In this document: piece after piece, positions 11,157 to 23,065 of the stretch | Position numbering within the stretch: the stretch's first letter is position 1 | How the letters are laid out: each line of letters starts with the position of its first letter | NCBI GenBank assembly: GCA_964019695.1 | Contig: OZ026519.1 | Coordinates: 29,665,213-29,729,212, forward strand | DNA from: Loripinus fragilis | Lineage: Eukaryota > Mollusca > Bivalvia > Lucinida > Lucinidae | Direction of reading: 5' to 3' | Length of the DNA stretch: 64,000 nt | Notes under the pieces: model-generated | Seen by the model: the letters and a program-made list of their open reading frames with translations, nothing else | Told to the model about the DNA's origin: nothing | Database searches by the model: none | Made by a program: the position numbers and the translations under genes

Positions 11157-12229
11157 AAAAGAGGATAATTGAAACGTTTGTTACATATACGCACATCTGA
11201 ACTTCAATGGCTCGGACACCTTTGGGCCGTACAAATTGTTTGAGACGGACTCAGACTTAATCATGTTAATTATAGCACCACATCAGGAGGTTTGCAGATT
11301 AAAAAAAATGTGGTGATCCTTACAATAATGTTATATTGCTAGTAAACAAATCAACAAATGAGGCGGCGACTCTAATGATTGTCGCGAATTAAAATACCAT
11401 TTGAATACCTACCAAAGTTTTGATATAAATCTAACAGGAGCTACATGTATAGACATTATTTTCGACTTAGATTAACCAGGATAAATGGGCGAATTGAGAG
11501 AATATTGTAGTTTACAATTTTAATTATTCAGATCAGTCTACCGATAAGGAAGCATTACAAGGAGCAAACAAAAGGACGGTTAATTCTATGAATATTTGAT
11601 AAGCCTAGCCACCGGCAAACATTCTATTGTTTTTCTTGAATAGTAAATGGTCTGACAGTACCAAGCCTAAAGTTCATCTTCCAGGTACTGAAACAAATAT
11701 ATGGTAGATATTCTAAACTTTCGAACACTACTTGTCTTCCAAAATGCATATTCAAACAGAGCAGACCCTGATAAGACTGCTTCCCTATTTTTTGTTGTTG
11801 TTTTTTTTGCTTTTGTTTTTTTTATTCTGACGAGTATTTAGTGAATTCTTGCCCCACGAGACAACGGGAAAAGAAGGAGGAGAGAGAGAAAAGGAATAGT
11901 AAGGCCAAGTTGAGAGCCTATTTAGAATAAACTGCAATCATGGCAATGTTTTCTATAGTCATGAAAGGGTTCACGTACATGTATTTAGAAATGATTCACT
12001 TTGCGGGTTTGTGTGAAGTTTGTATAAATGCTAATTTGCACAAATAGTTTGTTTGTAGTAATGCTGTACGCCCGAATAAACAAATTTTCAGTCATACAGT
12101 TGAACCAATACTAAGCAGAGGATAAAGTATCTTGCCTCGATCTTAAGCTTAAGTCTAGCCCTCTTCCGCGATCCAATGCACTCACTCCTCTTGCACAAAT
12201 AGTAATGACTCTCCTCATATCTATTATAG
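11157..12229. other. Rest of intron 3
   Basis: Contains a T-rich stretch (11790-11830), a GA-rich stretch (11870-11900) and a family F half site near 11757. No exon or element ends seen. Confidence 0.5.
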
Positions 12230-12418
12230 ACTGTGGCCCGCTGACGGCTCCTGAGAATGGTCACGTTGACGCTAATATAAGAAACGCATTCCCAGCCTTG
12301 GGTATTTATACCTGTGCGCCGGGGCTTGAACTTCCAGGCTCAGCTGTTGTACAGTGTCAAGAAGATGGGAGTTGGAACGATAGCGCGCCAATCTGTCGTA
12401 ACCTGAGTATACCAGTGG
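12230..12418 (+). CDS. Exon 4: Sushi domain 2
   Basis: A 189-nt phase 1-1 exon, acceptor TTATAG, donor GTAAGT. It encodes DCGPLTAPENG, YTCAPG, VQCQEDGSWNDSAPIC, a canonical Sushi pattern with four cysteines and Trp. It carries about four more residues after the last cysteine (NLSIPV) than its neighbours. A methionine codon at 12205 lies in the intron and is not a start. A palindromic MITE starts 49 bp downstream of the donor. Confidence 0.88.
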
Positions 12419-12466
12419 GTAAGTTTATGTGAATTTCGTTGGGCATTGTTGCGAGAAAACATAATT

Positions 12467-12705
12467 TGAGCCGCGGCACGAGATTTCCAACAATTTGACA
12501 TTTTGACAAGTGTAGATTCAGACAAGCCTCTGCAGCCTCCTTTTAATCTTAGAAACTCCAAATGGTGTTCATTCAGTAGCTTAGCAATCATAAAATACTC
12601 AAGCGACTAGCAAAGGCTCTGATCAGACTGCGCATATGCGCAGGCTGATCTGAGGCTTTGCTGGTCGCACATACCACATTGTTGGAAATCTCATGCACTG
12701 GCTCA
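12467..12705. mobile_element. Palindromic MITE (family A)
   Basis: TGAGCCGCGGCACGAG...TCATGCACTGGCTCA, 239 bp, inverted orientation relative to 7193. It begins 49 bp after exon 4. Confidence 0.82.
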
Positions 12706-13224
12706 AATTTTGTTCTTGGCTTCAGATAAGTTTGAACTCGGGAGGTCAAAATTTGAGATGCTCTTTAGTGCTGCCCTCCTTAAGTGGCCATAAATTTGTT
12801 GAAATGATTACTATATAGTATGCATAATGCACGGATTATTCAACTAACATTTATCAGCATCCATTTGAAATGCAAACGTCTCTGAAAGTCTTGACTTGAA
12901 TCGATTTAACATGTTAAACATGCGCAGCGTGCATTTTTCACTGCTTGTACATTTTAGTCTATGTTCTATTATTCTGCGATACGTGACAAAAAAAGGAAAA
13001 AGAAAACATTTAATGTACTTGTTAGTCTGATGCTTGCCAAGTAATAGAAATACATACCAACATTTGAAGATATTATTATAATACAAAGATTTAATCTTTG
13101 TCCCAATGTATGTGATGCTTCTCTCGTTTTTGTCCAATTTATCTAACATAATGCTTGTACTCTGTGCTTTTGTTTTTTGTACATGTTGGTCTTTGCTCTA
13201 TTTTATCACGTTTCCTCCTGCATG

Positions 13225-13395
13225 GATCCCGAAGGGGCGGGGTAGGGGCAGGGGTCCCTGTCATCATCGGCCCACCAAGCGGGCAGATGGTGGCCCGCTT
13301 AGAATATTGGCATGAACCTCCTCTCCCCTCTGTAAAATATGATGACTAAAGCAAAACAAAAATATTTTGGACCCCCTCCCCTGACAAAACTTTCT
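13225..13395 (+). repeat. Dispersed repeat (family E)
   Basis: GTAAAATATGATGACTAAAG and GGACCCCCTCCCCTGACAAA match 25640-25712 and 40975-41060. Open frames here are spurious. Confidence 0.55.
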
Positions 13396-13511
13396 TTCTA
13401 GTCAATTTCCCTCTATGTTGCTGTTGATTTTGTTATATTTATTTTATAGAGCAACTCTTTTTAACTAAAACTACTACCTGATCAAGCTTGACATTCTGGC
13501 CCAGTGCATTT

Positions 13512-13871
13512 TTAAAGATGCATAGTCTGCAACTATGAAGATTTTTCGAAAAAAAAAATTCTTTTTAAATCATTTGTAAAAGTATAATTAAGTTATGTTT
13601 TCACAATAAATCTGGTCACTATAGCTGAAAACTGCATGGAAAAGTGAATTATCTTATAAAATCAGGTGTTTTTTCCCTTGTTGGTATTTATTTGCGTCCC
13701 TCCAATAATTATTGACAATTAAAGTTTAACATAAATGCTGTTGTTTTGATTAAGATTTACGAAGTTGGTAAAATGTATACCTGAACTTTAGTCTTTTTAC
13801 TGTGATCTTGAAAAATAGAAACATAGTTTCTATTATTAAAAGATCAAAAGTTACAGACTATGCAGCTTTAA
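13512..13871 (-). mobile_element. TTAA-type palindromic MITE (family D)
   Basis: Ends TTAAAGATGCATAGTCTG and CAGACTATGCAGCTTTAA are inverted and include TTAA, the target of piggyBac-like elements. No coding capacity. It stops 51 bp before exon 5. Confidence 0.82.
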
Positions 13872-13922
13872 GTTTATGATAATCAATTGTATATAGATCT
13901 AGTATATACGTATTTATGTCAG

Positions 13923-14099
13923 ACTGTGGAAGTTTAAGCTCACCAGATGGTGGCTCGGTAGACACCTCCATGGGAACTACACCTGGTATGGTTGCAGAAT
14001 ATTCCTGCTTCATCGGCTTCAACCTGATAGGATCACACACCAGAACATGCCTTTATGATGGCAGATGGTCGGACTCGGCACCTACTTGTGCAATAGCAG
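13923..14099 (+). CDS. Exon 5: Sushi domain 3
   Basis: A 177-nt phase 1-1 exon, acceptor ATGTCAG, donor GTAACT. It encodes DCGSLSSPDGGSV, EYSCFIGFNLIGS, RTCLYDGRWSDSAPTC, a full CCP pattern. The central GFNLIGS motif is shared with exons 6-9, which places it at the edge of the expanded paralogous set. A TTAA-flanked palindromic element ends at 13871, 51 bp upstream of the exon, so its polypyrimidine and branch region is very short. Confidence 0.88.
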
Positions 14100-14173
14100 G
14101 TAACTCTGGCAACAGTGCAGTAGCGTTTTCATGTACATGTTTTGACCCTTGTCATGTTGAAAATTTTATTAAC

Positions 14174-14377
14174 TACAGTAGAACCTGTCTAAAGCAGCCA
14201 CTTAAAATGAAAACCAAATATTAGTTTTCAAGACCAATTATCGCTTAATGCAGGTTAAAAATATTGCAGAATGCTTCTTGGAGCATTCTGCAATACTTTC
14301 GACCTTCATTAAGCTACCAATTGTTATTAAGATCTTTGTTTTGTTTTTAGTGGCAGCTTAAGACAGGTTTTACTGTA
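14174..14377. mobile_element. Palindromic MITE (family M)
   Basis: TACAGTAGAACCTGTCTAAA to AAGACAGGTTTTACTGTA, 204 bp, 75 bp after exon 5. Confidence 0.85.
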
Positions 14378-15465
14378 TGATCTTGTTCCCATTTATCTGC
14401 CAACATACATCGTTCGAGTTATAAGAATGCTTTTTCAAGCAGATTGAAAAACAGTGTGGAAACTGATCATATGCCTTTGTCATAAGCCTGCTGATCTAGA
14501 TCTCTACAATCTTTTTAAATAAAAAGGATGAATCCAACCAACCAAACAAAATGAAATGTGAGTCATAGCTCTTTTAAATCAGATAGGATATTGGCCCAGT
14601 CAGATCTGAGTAAAATCAATTCAGAATAGGTAGCTAAGGTCTCATAGCTTCTCATTATGCCTAGCAAAGAATCTGGTCAGATTTGGAAGCGCCGCGTTTA
14701 ATCGACGTTCAGGTTATTTTGACGGTACCCCTTAGCCAAATGTAAACCAGTTCAAGTACAGTTATTATTATTTGTTTTTCTGAGCAGTTGAAAAGCAGTT
14801 CTGAACTGTTATTTATAAGTATAAAGCCTTTTTAACCACAGAAAATGCACAAAATATGAAATATGTGCATGTTTGAACATGTTCTATATTTTGCACATTT
14901 CCCCGAGACTGTTATATAAAAAAATAGTCATGACATTTTAATGAAAATTGTATGATTGAAAGATAGTTCTGTCTTTCGTGCACATATAAACACACTGGTA
15001 AATGTATACGTCGATTTGGTGGTATTTACGCGTATTGTCGGTACTTCATAGACCGGAGGTGGTAAATATTGGTGTTAATACTACACTGTATATAGAAAAA
15101 CATGCCATATGCCTAAAGGACTATAGACTTCAATCATTTTGAAGTATTCAGTATGTGAATGGCGATTTATGTAAGCATTTAGGAATAGATTCGAGTGCCG
15201 ATCTGAATTTGGCATCACGTTAGGCAATTTAGCCGATTAAGCCATTGCAAAATTATGGACTTTTAAATCTTGAGAACGTTTTTGTTCGTTTATAAACTGA
15301 ATACGGATGACATAATATCATATTGCAAAACTTTATCAAGCATCTTTATTCTTCAAATTTAAGGGATCGTGAAAATGCACGAAGGTCAGTGGAAGCTCAA
15401 AATTATGACATAGGTATGACACCTCACTGTATCAATTCCATTGGTCAAGAACATTTGTTTGTCAG
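14378..15465. other. Rest of intron 5
   Basis: One AT-rich hairpin (AAATGCACAAAATATGAA, about 14840-14900) and a degenerate family F hairpin near 14450. Nothing else recognised. Confidence 0.45.
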
Positions 15466-15642
15466 ATTGCAGAATACCAGAGGCCCCAGACAATGGTTCG
15501 GTCAATACACCGACTGGTACAACGTTTAATGAGGTTGCTGTATATGCATGCAACGAGGGATTCGATCTGATTGGCACAGAGACAATCCAATGCCAGGATA
15601 GTGGATTATGGTCTGGGACCACACCTTCATGTATAATCAAGG
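15466..15642 (+). CDS. Exon 6: Sushi domain 4
   Basis: A 177-nt phase 1-1 exon, acceptor TTTGTCAG, donor GTAAGA. It encodes DCRIPEAPDNGSV, TPTGTTFNEVAVYACNEG, FDLIGTETIQCQDSG and LWSGTTPSCIIK. It is the first of four exons of identical length whose products share APDNG, TTFGE, GFDLIG, CQ.SG and WSGS.PSC. The four Sushi cysteines and the Trp are intact. It is followed by the 6.5-kb intron that holds a nest of transposons. Confidence 0.9.
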
Positions 15643-16789
15643 GTAAGACAAGATTTGCTCTGAGGAAATATATAATAAGGATGAAACATAGTTTTTCATG
15701 CATTAACTTTCACCAGGTTCCGAGGGAACTGTTACAAACATATCTCGAGGGATCAGGCTAATATAAAAATAATGCATTGAAAAACAATACTCGGTCGTTA
15801 CTATTGCATATAATCACAGTAATCTACGAAAACAGGAACTTTATGTCTTTAACAGAAGGTTGGATGTTTTCATTAATATTCGTGTTCCAGTGCCATGCCA
15901 TATAAAAAAAGTGATAAACAGATCAGCTGACGTAAAAAGTAGTTGCCAAAAATGAGCATATTAAAGGCACCAAATTTATGCATTAACAGCGTGTGCATTG
16001 CCTTCTTAATATATTGGCATGTGCTGGTTAAAACATGACTTTTAAAAGCGTACGGTGTAAATTATCAGTGAATAGTGCGACTGGACGCCACAGAATGCAA
16101 CATCTGATATTGCTGTGTTTGCTTATAGAATTTGAAGAAAATTGAATGAATATACCTGCTACCAACGCTTAAATAGCATGAGCTGACAACATAGTTTTTT
16201 TTATATAAAAACAATGTAAGCTAAATCTAATAAGTATATTGACAAAATATAATGGAGTGCGTATGAACCTTCCTGACATGACCAGATATGTTCAGTAGTG
16301 AAATAAGTATTTTTTATTACAATCCAAATCAAGCGAGCCCCCTGTATTGAAATAATCTGAAAAACCGACCCTTCAGAAATAGAGAGAAAAGCGGTATTCT
16401 GCTTTCCATCAGAACCCAAAGTTTTTTTTTAAAAAAATATTCTGTAAGTTTTTTCTCATAGGTTGCAGTATGTTGCCTATTAATAAAACTAAATTTAAAA
16501 CATAACAATATGATATTACGAGTTACTATTTCACAAGTCTTTTATGACAGTGACGTAAGGTAAATCCCAAAACCGTTGTACGTTTCAATAAATGTGAGAT
16601 CTGCTGATAGCTTAAATTTAGTACAAAACATATTATGACACCACTGTCGGAATCTCCTGGTTTATCAGTAGTTGAAAAACATAGGCGTAGTTACCATCAC
16701 ACACTAATGCTCATACGTAATGAAAATACATGTAGTACACATTCAAGGAACATTATGTGGAAATTGTGTTTTCCATACTCTTAGAAGAA
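15643..16789. other. Start of intron 6
   Basis: Only a family K scrap at 16345-16410 was recognised. The minus-strand ORF at 16201-16419 has no domain. Confidence 0.45.
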
Positions 16790-16823
16790 AGAATAAGCTA
16801 CACCCGGGAGCAAATTCTTTCCT
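16790..16823 (+). repeat. Left piece of a family G repeat
   Basis: ACCCGGGAGCAAATTCTTTC matches 739-760 of the window. It is the outermost layer of the nest in intron 6. Confidence 0.55.
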
Positions 16824-16967
16824 TTAAAGCTGCATAGTCTGTAACTTTTGATCTTTTAATTTTAGAACTTATGTTTCTATTTTTCAAGAACATACATTTC
16901 AAGGTATACATTTTTCCAATTTTGTAAATCTTAAAAAATTATCAGTATCAAAACAACAGCATTTAAT
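16824..16967 (+). repeat. Left half of a TTAA palindromic element (family D), split by the 4.6-kb element
   Basis: TTAAAGCTGCATAGTCTG matches intact copies at 13512-13871 and 43037-43411. The other half is at 21612-21834. Confidence 0.8.
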
Positions 16968-19900
16968 AGTAGGGGAGCCAGAGATTCAAAAATTGGAAAA
17001 AAGTGGCCGGAAAGTAGCAGAATTTTAGACTATATCCTCAGTTAGTATGGTGTTTCAGAAGTGTGAAAACAGATATTGCACAAATTTTAAGTCTTGCAAA
17101 AGATGTTTATTTACGGGGTAACCATAGCTACCCCCATACAGGCTTCATGTAGTAGGCAATTCGCTACATTACTGAAAGGAAAAGTTATTTAGACCAGATA
17201 GGTCATATTTCCTACTATCTGCATATTGCTTTACAGTATTTTAATAAAAATCACCAAACTGACAATAGGTTCAAATGACTTACGCTTACGTAATTGTTAT
17301 ATACGTTACTTACATTCAGATTCAAATATATTACTTTCAAATATATTACTATTGTTTACTTGGCCATTGGCTGCCAAAAGACTTGTGGAGGGAGCTTTTT
17401 GTACATTAAGATTCTTAGCTACTTTAAATATGATAAAATGTCTGTCAGTTTTTGATGAACATATGCATTTACCATGCAATAGCCAAGTCTAATACGTTAC
17501 CATTAGATGATAAGGAAACTCCTAGTATAGTGTTATTATCATTTGCATTGTTTTCTTCCAAATCGTTATGATTGATATTCTAATTAGATGCAGCTTAATA
17601 GCAGATTGACTATATTAGTTTAGGCGCCTGGAAATTCTGTAATATACGTTACTCTATTTTAAAACAATATTTTTGAGCAATGTTATGTGTATATGCGTTT
17701 AAAAAGCTATTAGGTGAAAATGAAATTGACTACCATCTTAGTGCTCAAAATTAAATTGGAAATATTGTATTTTTAACATTTAATATGAATGAGATGCAAC
17801 ATCAACAAAATCATATTTGGTTTAAAGGGAAAAACTTGAAAATAAAGCACATAAATGCCATTAAGTATATGTTTTAGTAATCATGTAAATAGGATAATTG
17901 ATACATATTTATTATTCATAACTAAATTGTTTAAAACAAGCTCAAATGATTCTTTAAAATCTGTGCCACTACCATGTATTTGCTTCTTTTTATGCATTAA
18001 ATGGCGTTAAATGACATATACAACACATTTTCTTTCACCGTCAACAGCTCAATGAATAAATAAAAAGCACGCAGTAACATAATCAGATCCATCACACATT
18101 GTAAAAGCCATCAAATATATGCATTTGTAAACAATTATTCATTACAGCAGCTATATTTAAAACAATAAGGCACAAAATATACCTTAAAACTCTAAAAAAT
18201 GTAAGATATTCCAAGCAGAAGTCCAAATCAAGAAGTGAAACATTTAAGATACCTTCATCGGTGTCATATGATACAAAACTGAAGTTTGTGGAAATCGTGA
18301 TGATTTCTGTCTCTGATTTAGCACCCGCCTTAGCTATCCTTGGGGGTATAATATTTTAGTATCTACAGTGTGTCCGCTTTAAAAAAGAGTATTATATATG
18401 CTGGTAACGTATATAACAATATTATAAAATTCATTTCTTTAATCACTCTGTTGCCTGGTTCTACACGTTTGTGAAGCAACGAAACAGGACAGCATTTATT
18501 CTAAATTACCCTTTTTATACTTTAGAAACAGACGCATGTATTTTAATAAGTTGGAAAAGCTCCCCTGCATTGTTAGTATTGTATACATTTCTAAATGATT
18601 AGACTTTGATAATCAGGACCTTGAGCAAACAACTTTCTAGAATAGGACTTGATTGATCATATATTCCAGAACGTTTGCAGACGTTTGCTTTTTAGCTATA
18701 TAGCTTATCAGCATTTCCTAATAGAATCTGCTTTATTGTTTGTTTTATTCAGCAGGACACTATTTATTTTTTTACACTCACAATAAGTAATCATAACAAC
18801 CGTCATTCAGTCGTTAAAACTAACTAATTAATACCCATAAAACATGTACCAACTTGTTAAACGATGCTATATTCATGGTATATGGATAGTTCATGTAATA
18901 GAAACAAAATCCATACGTATGCTACTTTCAAAGAATACTTTCAGATATTATACTCAACGAATGCTATGCTGTATCATACTTACATAAAGTGCAATTGGCA
19001 ATAGAGAAAATGTTATCACTAAGTGAGATGTATCATGATACTTTTACAAATCGAAAGAAAATTTCTTATGCAGACGATTGATAAAAGAGAGCAACAGACA
19101 AATTAAACATGCATACATACTATTTGTCAAGTTTATGCATACTTTCTCAGCATAACATGTAAATCTATTATTCGTATAAGTAATGATACTTACTATTGTG
19201 TCTTCTCTATTGTCCATATAATTATTATTTTATTAGCACAGTAGATAATTATGTATGCCTTTTTGTCTCTATACCCTGATGTGTTTACAACTCAACTTTT
19301 ATTTAACGCACATAAAAGGAATCAACTGACAGGATTCCTGCAACAGTTTGTTTAAAATAGGGTATAATGACTGTTATGGTATTATGATAGAACTTAACAT
19401 CAGCTATATTAGCACTAATTACTAAAACTAAGTTTGATCTTATGACTGTTATTTTTACTCTAAGATATTGCTATTCCTATCAAAATTCTGATTAAGGTAA
19501 ATAATCTTTTAAACGGTGATTTTAATGCGTCCTAGTTAAATTTGGCTTAACTATTTTCTCTCTGTTGAAATTTCATAAAGTAAATTTGGTATCGTAAATT
19601 ACAACTGAAGAAATCTAGATTTCTTGGATATGATGAATGCCTTGCCATGTAAAACCCATCCTTATGGATAATTTCCCCAATTTCAACGGCAATAATTCAT
19701 TCTGAATAACCCATTCAGTTTTAAAGTTTGCATTACTTTGACAAATGATAAGTAGTGTTAAGTTAAAAGGACTATCAGTTTCATTAATCAAACAAAGAAA
19801 GCCGTGTTAAAAATGAGCTGAAATTAAAGTTCATAGCTAGAATAAATTCAAAAGTCGCCTTGTGAGTTTTTTATATGCATAAATAGATATGGCTTAAACA

Positions 19901-21611
19901 ATTTGCATAACAGAGCCACTCTCTTAAAGAATAAATGACAACAAACACTTATGTATCCTTAACTTTAATGTAACGTAAACAACATTTTATTTGATATATT
20001 CATAAAGGAGTGATGCTGTCAAGATTGCCAGCAAACGTCTTCTTTCTATAAATGAACATGACTAGGAAATGTCACAATCACAGACTCCTGACTGACCCAC
20101 TGCACCTTAAGGAAGGGACACGGAACACAGATATCTGCAATATAATTAAAGTGAATCAACCAGCTCTCTTCCTTGTCAAGATGATTGCCGAACTCGAAAC
20201 AAAGTAGAAAACAAAGGCCCGATACAAAACTCCCACAACCAATAGGAATAACAACAAACAAAGTTTCAAACATCCACAGATCATTTCAGAAATTTCTTAG
20301 ATATTTTATCATAAATGAATCTGATTTGATAGAATTTAATTTACTATTTTATATATTAAGATGAGTGTGAACAGGTTCGACACAAAGCTTTGACTGCTTC
20401 TGAATAGCTTATTAGCGTGTTTTGTTCAATTAAAAGAAAAAAAATGTGCAAATGTCTAAATTTGTTTTAGGTTTTCAGGCTCAGTTGTGTATGGAAAACG
20501 GTTGAGACAAATATATAATCATGCTATATATTTCGTTTATTTATAGTTATATATGTTACTTTAGCAAATTTGACTGAACAAGCTTTAGGGAATGTATCCT
20601 AGTTGAGATGTTGCATCAGACTTATCATTTTATAAGTTTATATATTGCATAACATAACATAGAAAAATTAGCAATCAATGTGTTTTGTTTTTAAGTCAAG
20701 AAGTATACCATTTCCTAAAAGAAAAGTTTACAACCATATACACAGTCTCCTGATTAGTACTGATAACTTCTTCTTTTGGAGAACAAATGCATTTTTAATG
20801 CCTATCAAACACCCCCCTCTCCTTTTTTTAATGAAATAAACTTTCCAGTGATGTATAATTTAAGCTATTAAGAATTTTTTGTTTGTCTTCAACTTTGTTT
20901 TATACGTTACATATTGAAAATTGAACAACAAAATGATATTTTACCTCAGAAATGATTTTAAGTATTACTCTAAAGTCGGCAATACCAAAACAATTATCAT
21001 AAGGTGTTTTAAAGCTAACAGAAAAAGTTGCATGCTTATTTTCAAACTTAAGAGGTCCTAAACTTATATAAAGTTTTATCTATGGTCATCTAATTAAACA
21101 GCTTATAACTGACAAAGTATTTATGTTAGAACGTATCTGTTTGCAGTTTTGAAATGGTCAGTTAACGCTCTTTTGAATACATGTTATCGTGAAGTTTAAC
21201 ACATATTGAAAATTTTGTCAAATGAAACTTTTTAACAAAATATCAATAATTTTAAGGGTATAATTGAAAATGTAACGTAAATGACATTATAATGGAAACA
21301 AACAACTTTTAAAAACATCAATATTTTTAGAGAATAGCATGTTCTTACAGATTGCATAAATGTTTTGTTCATTTAAACATTTCAACTTCTATTTAAATAG
21401 ACTTGATTACATATTTTTGTTTTAAGAAAAGGAGGGGTAACGTATTAAACACACTGTTACAGGTATGTTTGCAAGACTTAAATTGATTGCAATATCTGGT
21501 TTCATATTGCCTATACTATGTACTAAAGGATAAAACAAGTGAAAATTCTGCTAAAAAGGGGGCATACCTAAATGCTTATTTTTGACATTTTTGAACCCTG
21601 GCTCCTCTACT
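16968..21611. mobile_element. 4.6-kb non-coding TIR element rich in ACGTTAC sites
   Basis: Ends are inverted: AGTAGGGGAGCCAGAG on the left and its complement CTGGCTCCTCTACT on the right. Similarity continues in patches for about 190 bp (CAGATATTGCA, TTTAAGTCTTGCAAA, GGGGTAAC). No ORF above 100 codons is present and no transposase was recognised. ACGTTAC or its complement occurs at 17303, 17494, 17646, 18404, 19970, 20904, 21272 and 21437, far above the 0.6 expected by chance. It interrupts a TTAA-type palindromic element in intron 6. Confidence 0.75.
20046..20280 (-). repeat. 3'-UTR copy of the retroelement at 34800
   Basis: It shares the CACAATCACAGAC, GATGATTGC and ATAACAACAAAC blocks with the inverted 3' UTR of the 34800 element, inside the 4.6-kb TIR element of intron 6. 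Confidence 0.6.
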
Positions 21612-21834
21612 ACAAGCTAAAATTAACTGTCTATAATTATTGGAGGGACGCAAATAATTACCAACAAGAGAGAAACACACCTGTTTTATAAGATAATTCA
21701 CTTTTCCGTGCAGTTTTCAGCTATAGTGAACAGTTTTATTGTGAAAACATAACTTAATTCCACTTTTACAAATGATTTAAAAAGAAAATAAAAAAAAATA
21801 AAAATGTTCATAGTTGCAGACTTAGTCTCTTTAA
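21612..21834 (+). repeat. Right half of the split family D element
   Basis: It resumes with ATTATTGGAGGGACGC and ends GTCTCTTTAA, completing the copy begun at 16824. Confidence 0.8.
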
Positions 21835-21930
21835 GAGAAATACCTAATTTTAAAAGGGATGTCTTTGGTGAGAATCATTGCTCTTTCAGTACATGTAGTT
21901 CCCTTTAGCATTCATGCTACGTCCATGAAA
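21835..21930 (+). repeat. Right piece of a family G repeat
   Basis: GAGAAATACCTAATTTTAAA and GCTACGTCCATGAA continue the copy begun at 16790. Confidence 0.55.
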
Positions 21931-21948
21931 AACTCAATGTTGTTTGTA

Positions 21949-22161
21949 ATAACCCTTAAAGCGCCAATCACGACTGCAGCAGACGACAATTTTTCCAACA
22001 TCTTTCCTAATTTCAAAAAGAATAAGGTATGATATTTCATGAGAATTGTCTGCAAGCAGACAATTCTCATGAAATATCATGCCTTATTTGTTATTTTGGA
22101 AAAATCAGCAAAATTTGAAATTGTCGTCTGCAGCAAATTGTAGGTGGCGCTTTATGTGTTA
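21949..22161. mobile_element. TTAA-type MITE (family B) ending at the exon 7 acceptor
   Basis: Left arm AACCCTTAAAGCGCCAATC, right arm GGTGGCGCTTTATGTGTTA. The centre is a near-perfect hairpin of about 33 bp per arm (ATTTCATGAGAATTGTCTGC and complement). The right end overlaps the TTAG that serves as the 3' splice site of exon 7. Confidence 0.82.
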
Positions 22162-22162
22162 G

Positions 22163-22339
22163 ATTGCAGATCACCAGCTGCGCCTGACAAGGGCACTGTC
22201 ACTACTCAAAGTGGAACAACGTTTGGTGAGACAGCAACTTATAGTTGTATTGATGGGTTTGATCTGATTGGAGCTCAAACCAGCCAGTGTCAAGCCAGTG
22301 GTGCATGGTCTGGGTCCACGCCTACATGCGTGATAAAGG
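22163..22339 (+). CDS. Exon 7: Sushi domain 5
   Basis: A 177-nt phase 1-1 exon with donor GTAAGT. It encodes DCRSPAAPDKGTV, TTFGETATYSCIDG, FDLIGAQTSQCQASG, AWSGSTPTCVIK, a complete CCP domain. Its 3' splice site (GTGTTAG) coincides with the right end of a palindromic TTAA-type MITE (21949-22161). The usual polypyrimidine tract is therefore replaced by MITE terminal sequence. The open frame and conserved cysteines suggest the exon is still used, but splicing efficiency may be altered. Confidence 0.88.
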
Positions 22340-22687
22340 GTAAGTGGAGCTACAGTATGGGTACACGAGTCAACTAGTTGTATGAAGCCCTGTCATCGGT
22401 TTTTGGCATCTTGTCATGCCAAGAGTTGCCATTCACTGTAAATGCAGAATAAATAATCGCTTATGAAGATGGAGTTGGCGGAGAAGAGGGGAAAATAGCA
22501 TTTTTCAGAGAAACAAAGGAATTTTTTTATCAATCCCTTTTTGAAAACCATGTAGATCCAAATCAGCTTTTCAAGACCTACATCCCTTTTCATGCATATG
22601 ATAAATCCAAAATTGATTACGAAATCGCTTGGAAGTAATAAGCTCACAAATCGTTATTAAGTCATTAAAGTTTTTGTTGTCTGTGTT

Positions 22688-22752
22688 AATGCTTTATGTC
22701 CCAGTCAACAATTCTTCAGTCATTTTGGGATCATTGCCTTTCTTTCTTTGTT
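22688..22752 (-). repeat. SINE 3'-tail fragment, minus strand
   Basis: Read on the minus strand it shows TTGTTGACTGGGACATAAAG, the conserved SINE tail. It lies in the short intron between exons 7 and 8. Confidence 0.5.
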
Positions 22753-22822
22753 GAATCCTAGCAAACGATTAAATGTCACGTTTTGTGGCATTTTATGTGG
22801 GTCGTGGAACTCTTTTGGGGGC

Positions 22823-22842
22823 ATTAGTATACAAAGGGTTAA
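22823..22842. repeat. Family J terminal fragment upstream of exon 8
   Basis: ATTAGTATACAAAGGGTTAA equals the right end of the family J element at 5145-5164. Its left end was not found. It lies 18 nt before exon 8. Confidence 0.55.
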
Positions 22843-22860
22843 ATGATGTATGTGCATTAG

Positions 22861-23037
22861 ATTGCAGAAAGCCAGATGTACCAGACAATGGGACAGTAGT
22901 TACTCCATCTGGAACAACTTTCGGTGAAACTGCAGTTTATGTTTGCAATGCTGGGTTTGATCTGATTGGCACAAACACCAGCGAGTGCCAGGATAGCGGA
23001 TCATGGTCTGGGTCGACACCGTCGTGCACTATAAAAG
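22861..23037 (+). CDS. Exon 8: Sushi domain 6
   Basis: A 177-nt phase 1-1 exon, acceptor GTGCATTAG, donor GTAAGA. It encodes DCRKPDVPDNGTV, PSGTTFGETAVYVCNAG, FDLIGTNTSECQDSG, SWSGSTPSCTIK. By hand alignment the product is about two thirds identical to that of exon 9. Only 521 nt separate it from exon 7, the shortest intron in the cluster. The acceptor has a weak pyrimidine tract because a TTAA-flanked repeat end (22823-22842) sits 18 nt upstream. Confidence 0.9.
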
Positions 23038-23065
23038 GTAAGATTGATCACAATAAGACAATAAT

